From Cheiracanthium punctorium (taxonomy: Eukaryota > Arthropoda > Arachnida > Araneae > Cheiracanthiidae), in NCBI GenBank assembly GCA_038373885.1, contig JAWZYV010012361.1, positions 62,001 to 126,000 of the forward strand: a DNA stretch of 64,000 nucleotides, read 5' to 3'. The position numbers were made by a program, and so were the translations under genes. Of this stretch, positions 31,746 through 41,720 are shown one piece after another (position 1 is the stretch's first letter; each line of letters opens with the position of its first letter). The notes beneath the pieces were generated by a model. The model was not told the DNA's origin. It saw only the letters and a program-made list of their open reading frames with translations, and searched no databases.

Positions 31746-32390
31746 TTTCTTCCTTAACACAACTATTGGAATTGCTTTTGTTATTCTTGTTAAACTATAT
31801 TTAAGTAAAATAAAGTGAGATCTTTGGTGGAAAATTTAGCTTCTCAATTAAAATGCTTTAAAAATTGTACTTCTATTTTGTATGTATTTTGCATATTTTT
31901 TAATTCACGAAGTATTTTGTATTTTAGTGTTTGAGTCAATGTATTTTATGCTTCGTATTGAAAAAACATTTTCGGTGAATTTTGCCCAACACTGGTGAGT
32001 TGCAGTAGTCGTTACCCCCCCCCCCCCTATGAAAATTTTCTGGCTACGCCACTGCTAAAGACAGTGATAATTTGAGGCAATGTATTTATCGGAAAAAAGT
32101 AAAAGGGATTTGGGAAGGGAATTTTATTCCTTGCTTTTCAATAATAATAATAATTAATTTGAGAAAATGTATTTAAGCTGATTGACATTGTTGAAAAAAG
32201 AAATTTGAAAAGATTTAAAAGAAAGAATAACGTATTAATGTTCTTTTTATTTGTATATTTAGTGTTAAGTTAATGCATATTAATATTTAAAAAATCTAAA
32301 AATGACATATTTACTATAAAATAAAATTACTTTCAAACTCCGGTCAAATTACGGTCAAACTCCGAGAGTGATAATTATTAAATGAAATTA

Positions 32391-32773
32391 CCGTGTTTAC
32401 TCGCATAATAGTCGCACTTTTTTGCCAATTATTCATGGTGAAAGGCTAGATGCAACAATTATGAGGTGAAATCTAACTAATCTAATCATAATATTCTCGA
32501 ATGATAGAACACATTACTGGTATTATAATAAAATTACTAAATTAACAAATGTGTCCACATTATCTGCCGCGTATTAAATAATCTTTTCGTCACGTCAGTA
32601 GCACACAAAAAAAGAGACACTTATCTTTTTATAGTAATATTTGTATAGACATAAATGAAGGGGTCAAATACGTGACAGCGACTTTCGAGCGGGGAAAATA
32701 TTTTGACGATTTCTCCTGCTTCAAAGCGGGCATTCGACTAGTGAGGGCGACCATTATTACGGAGTAAACACGG
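32391..32773. mobile_element. 383-bp inverted-repeat element with CCGTGTTTACTC ends
   Basis: CCGTGTTTACTCGCATAAT at the left mirrors ATTACGGAGTAAACACGG at the right. AATAGTCGCAC lies inside the left end and GGGCGACC inside the right. Related pieces occur at 36565-36750 and 38195-38370. The target duplication cannot be fixed (TTA on the left, TTT on the right), so the superfamily is open. Confidence 0.65.
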
Positions 32774-32880
32774 TTTAGATTTAATGTTAAAATGTTTGGC
32801 TTTTTCAATACCTATTTAAGCATTTTAAACTTTTGCTTACAGAAATTTAGATTTCTTTTTCACATTGCCAACATATCTTT

Positions 32881-33049
32881 CAAAGGCGGATCCAGGGGGA
32901 GGGTGCAGGGGGCGCGCGCCCCCTCCGAGAAAAATATATTTACACTAGATAAATGGGGCTTTCACCAATATTAAGTGGGCTTTACACTAGATAAAATGAG
33001 TATTCGGGATTTGTGCCCCCTCCGAAAAAAGTTTCTGGATCCGCCTTTG
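32881..33049. mobile_element. 169-bp hAT MITE with GGCGGATCCAG ends
   Basis: CAAAGGCGGATCCAGG at the left is an inverted repeat of CTGGATCCGCCTTTG at the right. A CTAGATAAA phrase occurs twice inside. The ATCTTT flanks suggest a shifted or decayed duplication. The 60-aa frame 32792-32974 runs into it and is not a gene. Confidence 0.75.
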
Positions 33050-33164
33050 AATCTTTCTACCATTTCTTTTAATGTAATAGAATTTATTTTTTAGCCAGTT
33101 AGTTAAAATGTGCGTGTTAATAGGCATATTCATAGAGACAGTCAAAAGCAATGAGTTAGTATTT

Positions 33165-33395
33165 ATATCCTTCGGGAGCGGAGAGAGATTAACAAAGAGC
33201 CAGAGGGTGCCGTGCTCGTAGCGTACATGCTCATAGCGTACACCCCATCAAGGGTGCTTGTAGCGTACATGTGGTGCTCGTAGCGTACATCTCCCCCTCC
33301 ACCTGTTTCCGTTCTCACCACAGCAAATCCGACTAAATGTAGACCTACTTTAGTAGCGGCCATTTTAGTCCACAAAATCGTAGTTTAGAAAAAAA
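33165..33395 (-). repeat. Motif array CGTAGCGTACA, copy A
   Basis: Four spaced repeats of the motif TAGCGTACA occur between 33215 and 33285, usually within GTGCTCGTAGCGTACAT. They are followed by CCTCCACCTGTTT and then ACTTTAGTAGCGGCCATTTT. Copy B at 37020-37240 is the same unit inverted. The THAP pseudogene starts about 200 bp to the right. The 70-aa minus frame 33163-33375 is built from these repeats. Confidence 0.82.
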
Positions 33396-33592
33396 TAAAA
33401 TATCGGGAAAAAACCACCTTCTTTAGCAAGAAAATTGAGTTGCTGGTCATCCTATTGCTGTTGTCTTGTTTAAAGGTGTGCAAGCAATCTGTGTACATAA
33501 TGTATTATACTAGAAACCTCTTAAAAGGATAAAAAACCGTCATTTAAAAATATATTGCTATTTAAACTATTAATTTTTCTATCTGTATAAAT

Positions 33593-34209
33593 GCCTTCTT
33601 GCTGCGTTCCCGGCTGAAAATCAAGCTATCAGAAAGAAGAAAATGTAAAAGTGTACAGGCATTAGGCGGTTTTACGGGGGGGGGTAATTACCCCTCCCAG
33701 GATTTTGAAAACGAAAGTGAAAAAAATAATTCTGCATAGGAAATTCACAATCGCGAATTACAGAGTCCGAGCCCGTCTCATTTTTGTAGGGGGGGGGGCA
33801 ATTTTGATCGATGGGGTCGAAGATGCATGGTTATTACTTTTGGGATTTACATACTTCATCAATTATATGATTAATTAAACACTTATTTCACATTTGATGA
33901 TTGATTAAACATTTTATTCACATATATGAAGTGTATTGTGCAGTCAAAGGTGACCCATTTCCTCTCTATGTCCCCCAGTAGTCACTCCTTCTCTGAGGCA
34001 CTGAGTTTATATAAATTATAAAATAAATGGGGGGAGGTTATATAAAATTATAAACCCCCTCCCAAACTGCAACTGTAGAACCGCCCTTGTATACAGGTTC
34101 CCGCAAGATGAACAAAGAAGGGCGGAATGAATGCGTAGGATTCCTAGAAATAATTGGACGCCAAACAAAAATACATATGATTGTATATTGTGCAAGATCT
34201 TTATAAGAT
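33593..34209 (+). pseudogene. THAP-domain protein remnant, split by a hAT element
   Basis: THAP domains are zinc-binding DNA-binding modules of P-element-type transposases and derived host proteins. From ATG 33593 the frame reads MPSCCVP, a stop at the next zinc-ligand position, then SSYQKEENVKVY. After the 430-bp hAT insertion (33660-34089) it resumes with FPQDEQRRAE, stop, MRRIPRNNWTPNKNTYDCI. The C-x2-4-C, FP and W elements fit the domain. The downstream His and the rest of the protein are not preserved. A CGTAGCGTACA array lies about 200 bp upstream. Confidence 0.72.
33660..34089. mobile_element. 430-bp hAT element inside the THAP pseudogene
   Basis: It starts CATTAGGCGGTTTTAC and ends GTAGAACCGCCCTTG, imperfect inverted repeats. 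The 8-bp flanks TGTACAGG (33652-33659) and TATACAGG (34090-34097) differ at one base. G runs lie inside the left end and near 33790. Removing it rejoins the THAP reading. Confidence 0.85.
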
Positions 34210-34349
34210 ATAAATTTATCTTATACAGCTTAAAAAAATTATTTTTAACTTTTTACATTATAATATGAATACTCTTTACTAATTTAATGGCAATTTGGTA
34301 AAGGGCTGAAGTATGTAGATCTAGGGTTCTGGCCTACAGCGCGACTGTT

Positions 34350-34455
34350 TTCAGTAGTTCTCAACCTGAATAAGCGCTAGAACCCCTCAAAAAATTCTCC
34401 GCTCAAGGCATGCCTTAATTAAGCAGGCAGCCCTCATGTAGATCTGCCTTAAACA
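34350..34455 (+). mobile_element. hAT left-end fragment followed by a SINE tail
   Basis: CAGTAGTTCTCAACCTG (about 34353) is a typical hAT terminus without a partner. It runs into AACCCCTCAAAAA ... AGATCTGCCTTAA, which is the distal part of the SINE seen inverted at 44090-44215. Confidence 0.5.
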
Positions 34456-34544
34456 CAAAATCAAAATAACTCACATGATAACTTACACTGAAAGTAAAAG
34501 TTTTATAGTTTTAATATTAAATATAAATCATTATTTCTTCCAGC

Positions 34545-35190
34545 CCTATACCATATTAGAGAAGGTGTCTTACAAGTACTGACCTAGGGTTTTCTTCTTT
34601 AAATATTGATCTTAGACATATATAATTAATTACAAAGTTACTTTATGGTGTCGAATAAAATTTTCAGGAATGTAAGTAATGTAAGTAAATACAAACTTTT
34701 TCTTTTTATACAGCCCTCTTCACAAATTCCCAATAAATAAAATATACTCCCTTGCATTAATGAGGTGATGTAGAAAGTTTAAGCTTTCTCATCAGAAGGC
34801 TTACATATGTTCAATCAAAGTCTGTGAGGGGCAATAAGCTTTTCGATATCAAAAATAGTAAACATATAATTATTAAAACTATTCAAACAAAGCTAATTAA
34901 CTATTAATTTTAATCACAGTTATATATACCCAATTTTTACATTTTAAGAAATGAATTTTAAATCATTTTAAGCCAGTTTCCTTCAAAAAGTCTTGCTGTT
35001 TTTTTTCAGCATTTAAAAAGTTGTCTAAAAACATTACAATTACACTAACATTTAATTTAAAAAAGATTTTTAAAAAGTTGTTTTTGACTTATTAATACCA
35101 TAACTTAATTTTTAAAAAGGCATCTTTAAAATAAGAGTACCAATGTTTAAATTGATTATTTTCAGAAATAAAAATATTATATAAATATAT
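34545..35190 (+). repeat. Dispersed repeat, copy 1 of an inverted pair
   Basis: The partner is 43368-43990 on the other strand. Shared landmarks are CTGACCTAGGG, TTACTTTATGGTRTCGAATA, ATACAGCCCT, ATTAATGAGGTGATG and a T-rich distal part ending TTCAGAAATA. It includes inner parts of the mariner-like fold-back arm but not its tip. No coding frame. Confidence 0.75.
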
Positions 35191-35716
35191 ATACTCATAG
35201 GCGTAGAGTTATATGGGCCCGTGGGGCTCGAGCCCCCCAATAAATTGTGAATAGGGGCTGAGCCCACCCAATAATTTACCACTAAATACAGAAAACTAAT
35301 TTATACTGACATAAAAAAAAGTATTTTACGCCATTTACAAACGTTTAAAAAAACCTTTACTTGTACTTTTAAAAATTTTCTTCTTTTGGTTTCAATCATG
35401 ATTTAGTATTCATTGTGACGCCATGTAACACACAATGTTACTAATAAGCTGCCCTCGCCAGGCTCTGGTTAATTAAAATCAGATTATGCAATGTAAAGTA
35501 TGTAATGAAGAAAAGTTCAGATGTGTCTAAAATGCACTATCTCATCGAAAATGTTTTTTTTTCCTATTGGATTTTTTTCTTTGCTTCTATTTTTAACTTA
35601 TAACATGGCAGAAAGATACTAACATGGATACTTACCTTACATAGGTGTAGAATTCTATGGACCCATAGAGCCACTTTATGGGCGCCTCCAATAATTTACA
35701 CTTATACATAGTAAGT

Positions 35717-35897
35717 CATAGCTGCCAACTACTACGGAATATAATTAACCACTTTTTGTAAACAGTCTATTTTTTAATTATTTTTTTCAAAATAGTAACC
35801 AGCTCGAGCGCGCAGCACAAAAATTTTGCTATATTTTAAGCCGAAAAATCATGTAGAAAAAGTGGTTAATTCTATTCCGTACTAGTTGGCAGTTAAG
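35717..35897. mobile_element. 181-bp hAT-like MITE, CTGCCAACTA ends
   Basis: CTGCCAACTACTACGGAATA near the left mirrors ATTCCGTACTAGTTGGCAG near the right, and AATTAACCACTTTTT mirrors AAAAGTGGTTAATT. AGTAAGT is present on both sides (35710-35716 and 35898-35904). Confidence 0.78.
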
Positions 35898-35919
35898 AGT
35901 AAGTTATATGTACGTGAAT

Positions 35920-36100
35920 CAGTGGCGTAGCCAGAAATTTTTCATGGGGAAGGGGGTGGGGTACGACTTCTGCAACTCACATATATGTATACGGTACTGG
36001 TGTATGATAAGGAAGTGAGGAATATACATTTTGTATGGCAAAAAATTCTTCATGGGAGGGAGGGGGGGTATAACCCCCTAACCCCCCCCTGGCTACTCTG
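35920..36100. mobile_element. 181-bp hAT MITE, reference copy of the GGCGTAGCCAG family
   Basis: It starts CAGTGGCGTAGCCAG and ends CCTGGCTACTCTG. The perfect duplication ACGTGAAT lies at 35912-35919 and 36101-36108. It is the intact relative of the interrupted copy at 29930-32054. Confidence 0.95.
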
Positions 36101-36403
36101 ACGTGAATATATGTGGTTGGGGGGCCCGCCCCCCCCCAATAATTTTGAAAACTTTACGCTTATGTATATACTTATAAATCTTCCTCATTTTAAAATTTAT
36201 TATTTAAAAACAAAGAGCTAACAAGAAAAATTACCATGAATCAGAATAAACTCTTGCACTTATAAAAAGAAAACCAGTAATAATAATCCATAGCTCAACG
36301 CTAGGTCTCCCTCAATCAGATCGAGCTCAGTAACGTAGCAATTCAGTAGGTTCGGGGGGAGGGGGATTCTGGACATTGAAAGACATCGATATATGATTAT
36401 TTT

Positions 36404-36500
36404 TAGAGGTGTTCCGGATATCCGTATCCGTATCCGTATCCACGGATGAAAAAAAAATATCTGGATCCGCATTTTTTTAGCGGATCTTTTAACGATATTT
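36404..36500 (+). mobile_element. hAT left-end fragment with ATCCGT hexamers
   Basis: TAGAGGTGTTCCGGATATCC followed by repeated GTATCC units, then GGATCCGC text. The pattern is like the hexamer-rich hAT at 571, but no right end is found. Confidence 0.5.
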
Positions 36501-36564
36501 CAGAATAAATGAAAGAAAGAAAACAAAATCATTTCGTTATTATTTATTTTTTTTATAATTAAAC

Positions 36565-36750
36565 ATAACGTGTTTACTTGCTTAATAGTCGCCCTCGCAT
36601 AATAGTTTCACCCCCGTTTTGAAGCAGACAAAATTTCTAAAAATATTTTTCCTCTAGAAAAGCCGCAGTCACGTATTCGACATTTGTGTCTATAAAAAAA
36701 TATTACTATAAAAAAAATATTACTAAACAGAAAAATGCCTCTTTTTGCGT
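36565..36750 (+). repeat. Fragment of the GTGTTTACTC inverted-repeat family
   Basis: CGTGTTTACTTGCTTAATAG, GTCGCCCTCGCATAATAG and TTTTGAAGCAGA match parts of 32391-32773 and 38195-38370. One side only. Confidence 0.55.
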
Positions 36751-36928
36751 CTGAGATACCTTTTGTTTTACTTTAATGTTTTATAGCCAACACTGTTTTT
36801 AATATTTGAAGCTCTATCCAGTATTCGAACATGCTTAAAGACATTCTGAAATATACACCACTTGATACAATTTTTTTATTTTAAATACTTCATTATAATT
36901 GGGAATCGGCCGTAAAACAGTTCCTTAC

Positions 36929-36957
36929 AAAAAAAAAAAAAAAAAAAAAAAAAAAAA
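36929..36957. repeat. A homopolymer run
   Basis: About 29 consecutive A residues without a recognisable retrotransposon body beside them. Confidence 0.9.
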
Positions 36958-37019
36958 CAATGACTTTTTCTGGACTTGATTTAAATTTCACCTTATTTGT
37001 TCAAAATAAATAGTAGTAA

Positions 37020-37240
37020 TGAAATCTACAATTTTGTGGGCTAAAATGGCCGCTACTAAAGTACATCTATATTTAGCTGGATTTGCCTTTTTATTTCTTC
37101 TTTTCAATTATTACTGTGGTGAAAACAGGTGGCGGTGAAGATGTACGCTACGAGCACCACATGTACGCTACAAGCACGCTTAAAGGGGTGTACGCTATGA
37201 GCACGTACGCTACGAGCACGGAACCAGCCAGAGGGGGGGG
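37020..37240 (+). repeat. Motif array CGTAGCGTACA, copy B
   Basis: CTAAAATGGCCGCTACTAAAG (a YY1-like AAATGGC core) is followed about 90 bp on by four TGTACGCTA or CGTACGCTA motifs between 37140 and 37215, mostly in TACGCTACGAGCAC context. It is the inverted counterpart of 33165-33395. The frames 37083-37265 and 37104-37514 overlap it and are not supported as genes. Confidence 0.82.
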
Positions 37241-37259
37241 CGAACAGCTGATCATCAGC

Positions 37260-37620
37260 TGGTAGCCTTAACAAAAGACCTGGCGTCCCTGCCTTTTTCC
37301 TGAGTATGCACAGGAAAACCTGTACACTTCGGGGGAAAAGAAGCAGACCCCTCTTGCCCAGAACCATAGATCTTTTAAGGACTAGATAGGAAATCGCCAT
37401 GCTTTGCTTCGACCACCAGGTCATGTGATTCGTAATCCCCACCCTCGAGTTGAGGACTGGGTTAATTGGCGGTAAAGCCTCTTTGCGTAGTTTGAGTGAC
37501 AGCTTGTTCCGCAAATAGCTTTCAAGGCTTTCAACCTTGCTGGCATGATTGATGGCGATTACGTGCGTTTGAGTTCGCAGAGCCAGCTGAGAAGGAGGAA
37601 AAGAAAAAAAAAAAAAGATT
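37260..37620. other. Less AT-rich unassigned segment
   Basis: The segment to the right of array B is more balanced in composition and not visibly repeated in this window. The 136-aa minus frame covers it partly but no domain is recognisable. It may be the continuation of the array-bearing element. Confidence 0.35.
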
Positions 37621-38194
37621 ATTTAGGTAAGATGCAAAGTGAAATGGCGTAGCTCGATGATAATATTTATGTAGGATAATAAATATTTCAATCATACTTT
37701 TTAATTTTCGATCGTAAATTTCACTACATATTTTTCAAATAAAATGCTGCAGAATATTTTTGTATTTATCACCCTAATGTTTATATCATAGTATTTATAT
37801 ATAGTAACGTGACCAAAATTTCTATTTTGAGGCAGCTAGTTAATTTTTAAAAGTCAAATAAAAGCAGAAACTAGTGCAGTACAGTATTCTATTTTAAAGT
37901 TTTTTTATAGACGAAACAGTTTTGTTTTCATTGAAGGAACAATTACTATTCATAGTGTTCTTGGTATTTAAATATTTGCTTTCAGTATTCAAGGCGTCCT
38001 CGAAAATAAAGAACATCTGCTCATTATATTTATAGTGAGATCTTCACTTTGCTCCACTAAGAAAGTTATTTCCTTTTATATGTTCCGACTGAAAATCAGC
38101 TGTATTAGTTTCGGCGCGATCAACAAAAATCGCTACTTTTGACAAGCACCAACGTTAAGTTTGCTCTGAATAATGGCCTGACGACACTGTGCTG

Positions 38195-38370
38195 TTTAGC
38201 GTACCGTAGTCGCCCTCACATAATTGTCGCACCCCCATTTTGAAGCAGAAAAAATAGCTTTAGAGTTCCAATATTATGTACTAGATTTTCCCCTCATAAT
38301 AGTCGCACCTAGACTTTCACCATGAAAAACTGGCAAAAAAATGCGATTATTACATGAGTGAAGATGTTAA
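38195..38370 (+). repeat. Fragment of the GTGTTTACTC inverted-repeat family
   Basis: AGTCGCCCTCACATAATTGT, CCCATTTTGAAGCAGA and CATAATAGTCGCACC, then CTTTCACCATGAAAAA, correspond to 36565-36750 and to both ends of 32391-32773. Confidence 0.55.
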
Positions 38371-38644
38371 TGCTATCGCTATGAAACATAACAATTATTA
38401 TTATTACTATTATTTTTCATAAAATTAGTCTCTCTCTCTCGTATTTTAAATTGATATCAAAATTTACAAATTTTTAAACTTAAAAGGTAATTTTTCTTAG
38501 GATTGCCAGTAGGGCAGTGATAAAATCACAGAAATAGAAACGGACATTTATTTTTTCTGTACCAAAATTTGAAAAATTGATGGCATTAAAAAATATACAT
38601 AATTAAAAAAAATAAATTATGAATTTCCCACAGTACCATATACG

Positions 38645-38960
38645 AGCCTCACCATGGCACAGTGGTTATATCACTGAAATAGTAGACGACCGAAGTGTGA
38701 AGGTCCTGGGTTCGGGTCCCATCGCGCGGTCGTCAATCAAACGGTCTGGAGTTTAGGTAGGTTTTCTCCAAATGTAATGTGAATACGCGTTAGAACGCCT
38801 TAGAAAGTCCTCCTACCAAGGCATCCTCCATCTTAGGCAGATACCCTTCGCGCAGGATCGCCCTAATCACACACAATCCAAAATCTACCATGTAGATGGA
38901 AAAACGTTTCTGTTCCCTTTTCCTAGGACATTCTTATTACATTTCTTTGCTACATTTTGA
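38645..38960 (+). mobile_element. tRNA-derived SINE, fullest copy
   Basis: TGGCACAGTGGTTATATCAC (A-box region) and GGTCCTGGGTTCGGGTCCC (B-box region) lie about 50 bp apart, as in an RNA polymerase III promoter of tRNA type. The body follows: CGGTCTGGAGTTTAGGTAGG, TTTTCTCCAAATGTAATGTG, AATACGCG, GTCCTCC, AAGGCATCC, then a decayed tail. The extended body and unmatched acceptor stem show it is a SINE and not a tRNA gene. Other pieces lie at 1150, 30900, 34375 and 44090. Confidence 0.75.
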
Positions 38961-41238
38961 GTGGTCCTATGAAAAATTGTGATGCAAGGTCTTTTATCAG
39001 ATGACAGGTCTTTAAAATATTAATCATTGAAAAATTTATGTCGTAGTTTCTATAAACTGATTCATTATCGACGTAATTTATAGCCGATTACAGAATTATA
39101 AAATTAAAATGATATTTTTTCTTCAAAACTTTTGTATTTACTAATAAATTTATGTAGAACACACTTTGTTAGCAATTTCTTGTACGGTGAGGATCATACC
39201 TGCCAACGACATTCTTCAGAGATTTAAGTTCCGCGAGTGAAATAGCTAGAAATTAAAAACTGCAAAACAGTGAAGTCGTAGATTTGAAAGAAAAGTCTTC
39301 ATGTGCATGTGCTTAAAGCTGTTTTGTAATATAGCAATGCCTGAAAAATATTTATTTCAAGAACGCCGAACGATCAGAATAAATCGAAAGAATCAGATAA
39401 GTTACTCCTTTCAACTCTACCGCTGCTTTTAGTAGACAAGCCAAACAGAAAAATCCACTATACTCTATTAAGTGCATCCCATGTATTCATAAAAAAAGTA
39501 CCATTTTAGTGCAAACCATAGAACAGAAGATCTATGGTGTAAACGTGCTATGTACAAAAGAGTCGTAGTCGTTTGTCAAACAACTAACACACGAAGCGGC
39601 AAAGATGTTTAACAAGTACTTGAAAGAGATCATTAGTCATATGACAGCCTAAGTAAAGGGTAATATGGTGCAGGCACACACGAACGTGCAAAGACGAGCT
39701 TATAAAAGCCTATTGTGTATAAAAATCATTAAAGTAGTATGGTAAGAATTACCAGTACACTAGTGTATCGTTGCGCCCTGCGATGCTGAATGCCAGCATA
39801 GGATGCCGACATAAACAGTTGCACTTCAACACAATGTGATTGCCGTACAATATGTTTTCGAGTTGTTAAAAAGGAGACCTTCAAGTTCAAGCAAGGGTTT
39901 ACATACACATACTGCTGTAGACATAATCCAACATATTGTCGTGGGCCATCGACGACTGAGGACTAACTAAAATTATTTTATTCAAAAATCAATAGTTAAT
40001 TTTACTTAATAATATTTTTTCTTAACGACTAATCTCTAAATGTATCCATTTGTTAATCAAAATTTTTAAAAAAAACCTTGATTATTATCAATCTGCTGAA
40101 AAATACCAACTTCAGTTTGGAGCCTATTCATTTTCATTTTTGGATTTCCACATCAGTTCATTTCAAATGTACACCCTCCCAAAAAAGTATTCAAGTGTAA
40201 ACGAAATTTCCTATTTTGTGCTTGCGAATGTTGAATCAGTTTAAAAAAAAATACCCAATTCGACAGAAATATGAATATAATAATTTAAGCAAAACCATTT
40301 TCTGATAAATGATTTTTAAAAGGGAAGATTTGACTTTTAGTCGAATACTTCTTTGAGAAAGTGTACATAGACATAACGTTAATATCTACTGCATCAAAAC
40401 AGTTATCATATATACTCATATATTCCTGTTGACAGAATGGCTTTTCTGAGTAACTTTTGTGGGTTAGCTTTTCTTTGAATATGTTTATGTGCTTCATTTT
40501 TTTCTTTTTCTTTCTATTTTTTTTTATTTTCTGGCTTTTCATTGGGTGTTTAGAATTAGAATTAGAATTTATTTTAAATTGTGGGATTAAAAGTGAGATA
40601 ATACTATTATATTAATTATATATTAATCTGCTCAAGTTAGCGCGCCTTGCAAATACAATCCTGACAAACTAAGTTATAAATAAATGAGTTCTTATTTTAA
40701 AAAAAGATAAAAAGTACAAATTAAACTTAGGTTACTGAAACTTATGCTAAAAACAGTAAGGTAACTTTAAACCGTGCTTACTCAAAAATAATTTTTCATA
40801 AACTGTCTATAACAACCAAATTTCTCTGTATGTGTCTTATTTTAATGAAACTTTCTAAGTTGTAACTGGTGTTAATATAAATGGCTTCATATTAAACCTG
40901 GACGAGAAAAACGTTTAAAATGTTTACAATCGTATGTATTAATATACATATGTAATCATGATCTTTTAAATTACAATTTGAAACCAAACAAACAAACAAA
41001 CAAAAATACTAGATATGTGCTTATTTTTAAAAGAAATCCTTCATTCTGTAAAACATATATTTCACTTCATTTGCAATTTTAAGTATTTTTAACTATAAGT
41101 ATACATGCATTTTAAATTTGATTTTTCCTGCGCATAGGGAAATGCTCCATTTAAAAAAAAAAACAAAACAGTCAAATTTTTACCTTTCCTCAAAAATCTA
41201 TGAAAGAAATTGAGTCTTATCTCAAGATCTGAAATGTG
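38961..41238. other. AT-rich stretch, no gene recognised
   Basis: Frames at 40050-40244 and 40285-40542 show no domain. A TTATAAAAG box near 39700 has no associated exon. I see no terminal repeats. Confidence 0.45.
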
Positions 41239-41720
41239 TCACAGTGTATCACTATAGAAAAAAAAAATAATAATCATGCTACTACTATTAATTTGATCCA
41301 AAAAAAACCGCAAGTGTCTAAAATACATGTATATTTCTTTCTTCGTCCCTCTAATCCCATGCACTTTTTGCGGCGAAGAGCGCTTTTCTAGTCCTTTAGT
41401 GATAAATGATCCATACACCGTGACAGCTGTCTGAAGGGAGATCTGGAAAACGGAAAACGCCCACCAGTAGGAAATCTGTCCTCCTTCCGCCCGTCCTCCC
41501 GTACGTGTTGCGGTCGGAATCTCCATACTCATTTCTCTTCTACGTCCCTATCCTAGTTCTATGCCCAGAACAACCGCAAAACCCTGCGGCTATTTCTTAG
41601 AAGAGCTTCTCGGAAGGCACATTCCTTTGAGATAGAAAAGCGGGAGAAAAGTTTCAGTTTGTTGATGGATCACATCAGTGACCAGTAACGACGGACGAAT
41701 ACAATTTTGTAAGGGAGGGG
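41239..41720 (-). other. Balanced-composition island with a 97-aa minus-strand frame (possible exon)
   Basis: From 41340 to 41700 the sequence is clearly less AT-rich and is not repeated elsewhere in the window. The minus-strand frame 41239-41532 includes a hydrophobic stretch (YWWAFSVFQIS ... AVTVYGSFI) and basic flanks. I do not recognise the protein and cannot see firm splice sites. Alternatives are a piece of an unrecognised transposon or a host exon. Confidence 0.25.

Larger units (their letters stand above)
30040..31994. mobile_element. hAT-type element with CAGAGTTGGGCA ends, carrying further insertions
   Basis: It starts CAGAGTTGGGC and ends GCCCAACACTG. The subterminal zones on both sides hold TTTTGTATTTTCAAAATA-like palindromes. 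Its target is known from the intact MITE at 35920: the site reads GTGAGTTG, retained after the right end and decayed to GTGTTTTT before the left end, consistent with an old 8-bp duplication. Inside lie a piggyBac MITE (30386-30661), a SINE fragment (about 30900-30990) and a hAT MITE (31576-31745). Confidence 0.75.
29930..32054. mobile_element. hAT MITE (GGCGTAGCCAG family) interrupted by a nested element
   Basis: The left part 29930-30039 and right part 31995-32054 are together the reverse complement of the intact 181-bp MITE at 35920-36100. TTTTTTGCCATACAAAATGT matches on the left, and GTGAGTTGCAG through TTTTCTGGCTACGCCACTG on the right. The right terminus is at 32054; the left terminus is decayed. 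The 1.95-kb interruption is the TTGGGCA-ended hAT element at 30040-31994. Confidence 0.85.
35196..36164. mobile_element. 969-bp hAT composite with perfect target duplication
   Basis: TATATACT occurs at 35188-35195 and 36165-36172, the 8-bp duplication. The ends CATAGGCGTAGAGTT and AACTTTACGCTTATG are inverted repeats, and GGGCTCGAGCCCCCCAATAA on the left mirrors the C-rich CCAATAATTTTG side on the right. Two later hAT-like MITEs sit inside (35717-35897 and 35920-36100). An internal block 35640-35710 repeats the terminal structure (GGTGTAGAATTCTATGG ... AATAATTTACACTTAT), suggesting an even earlier related insertion. Confidence 0.88.

Noticed and set aside
37104..37514. 136-aa minus-strand frame as a gene
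   Set aside because: Its C-terminal part is the translated CGTAGCGTACA array, which is non-coding repeat; no domain is recognised.
38648..38730. Functional tRNA gene
   Set aside because: A- and B-box-like sequences are present, but acceptor and D arms do not pair and the sequence continues into a SINE body repeated elsewhere.
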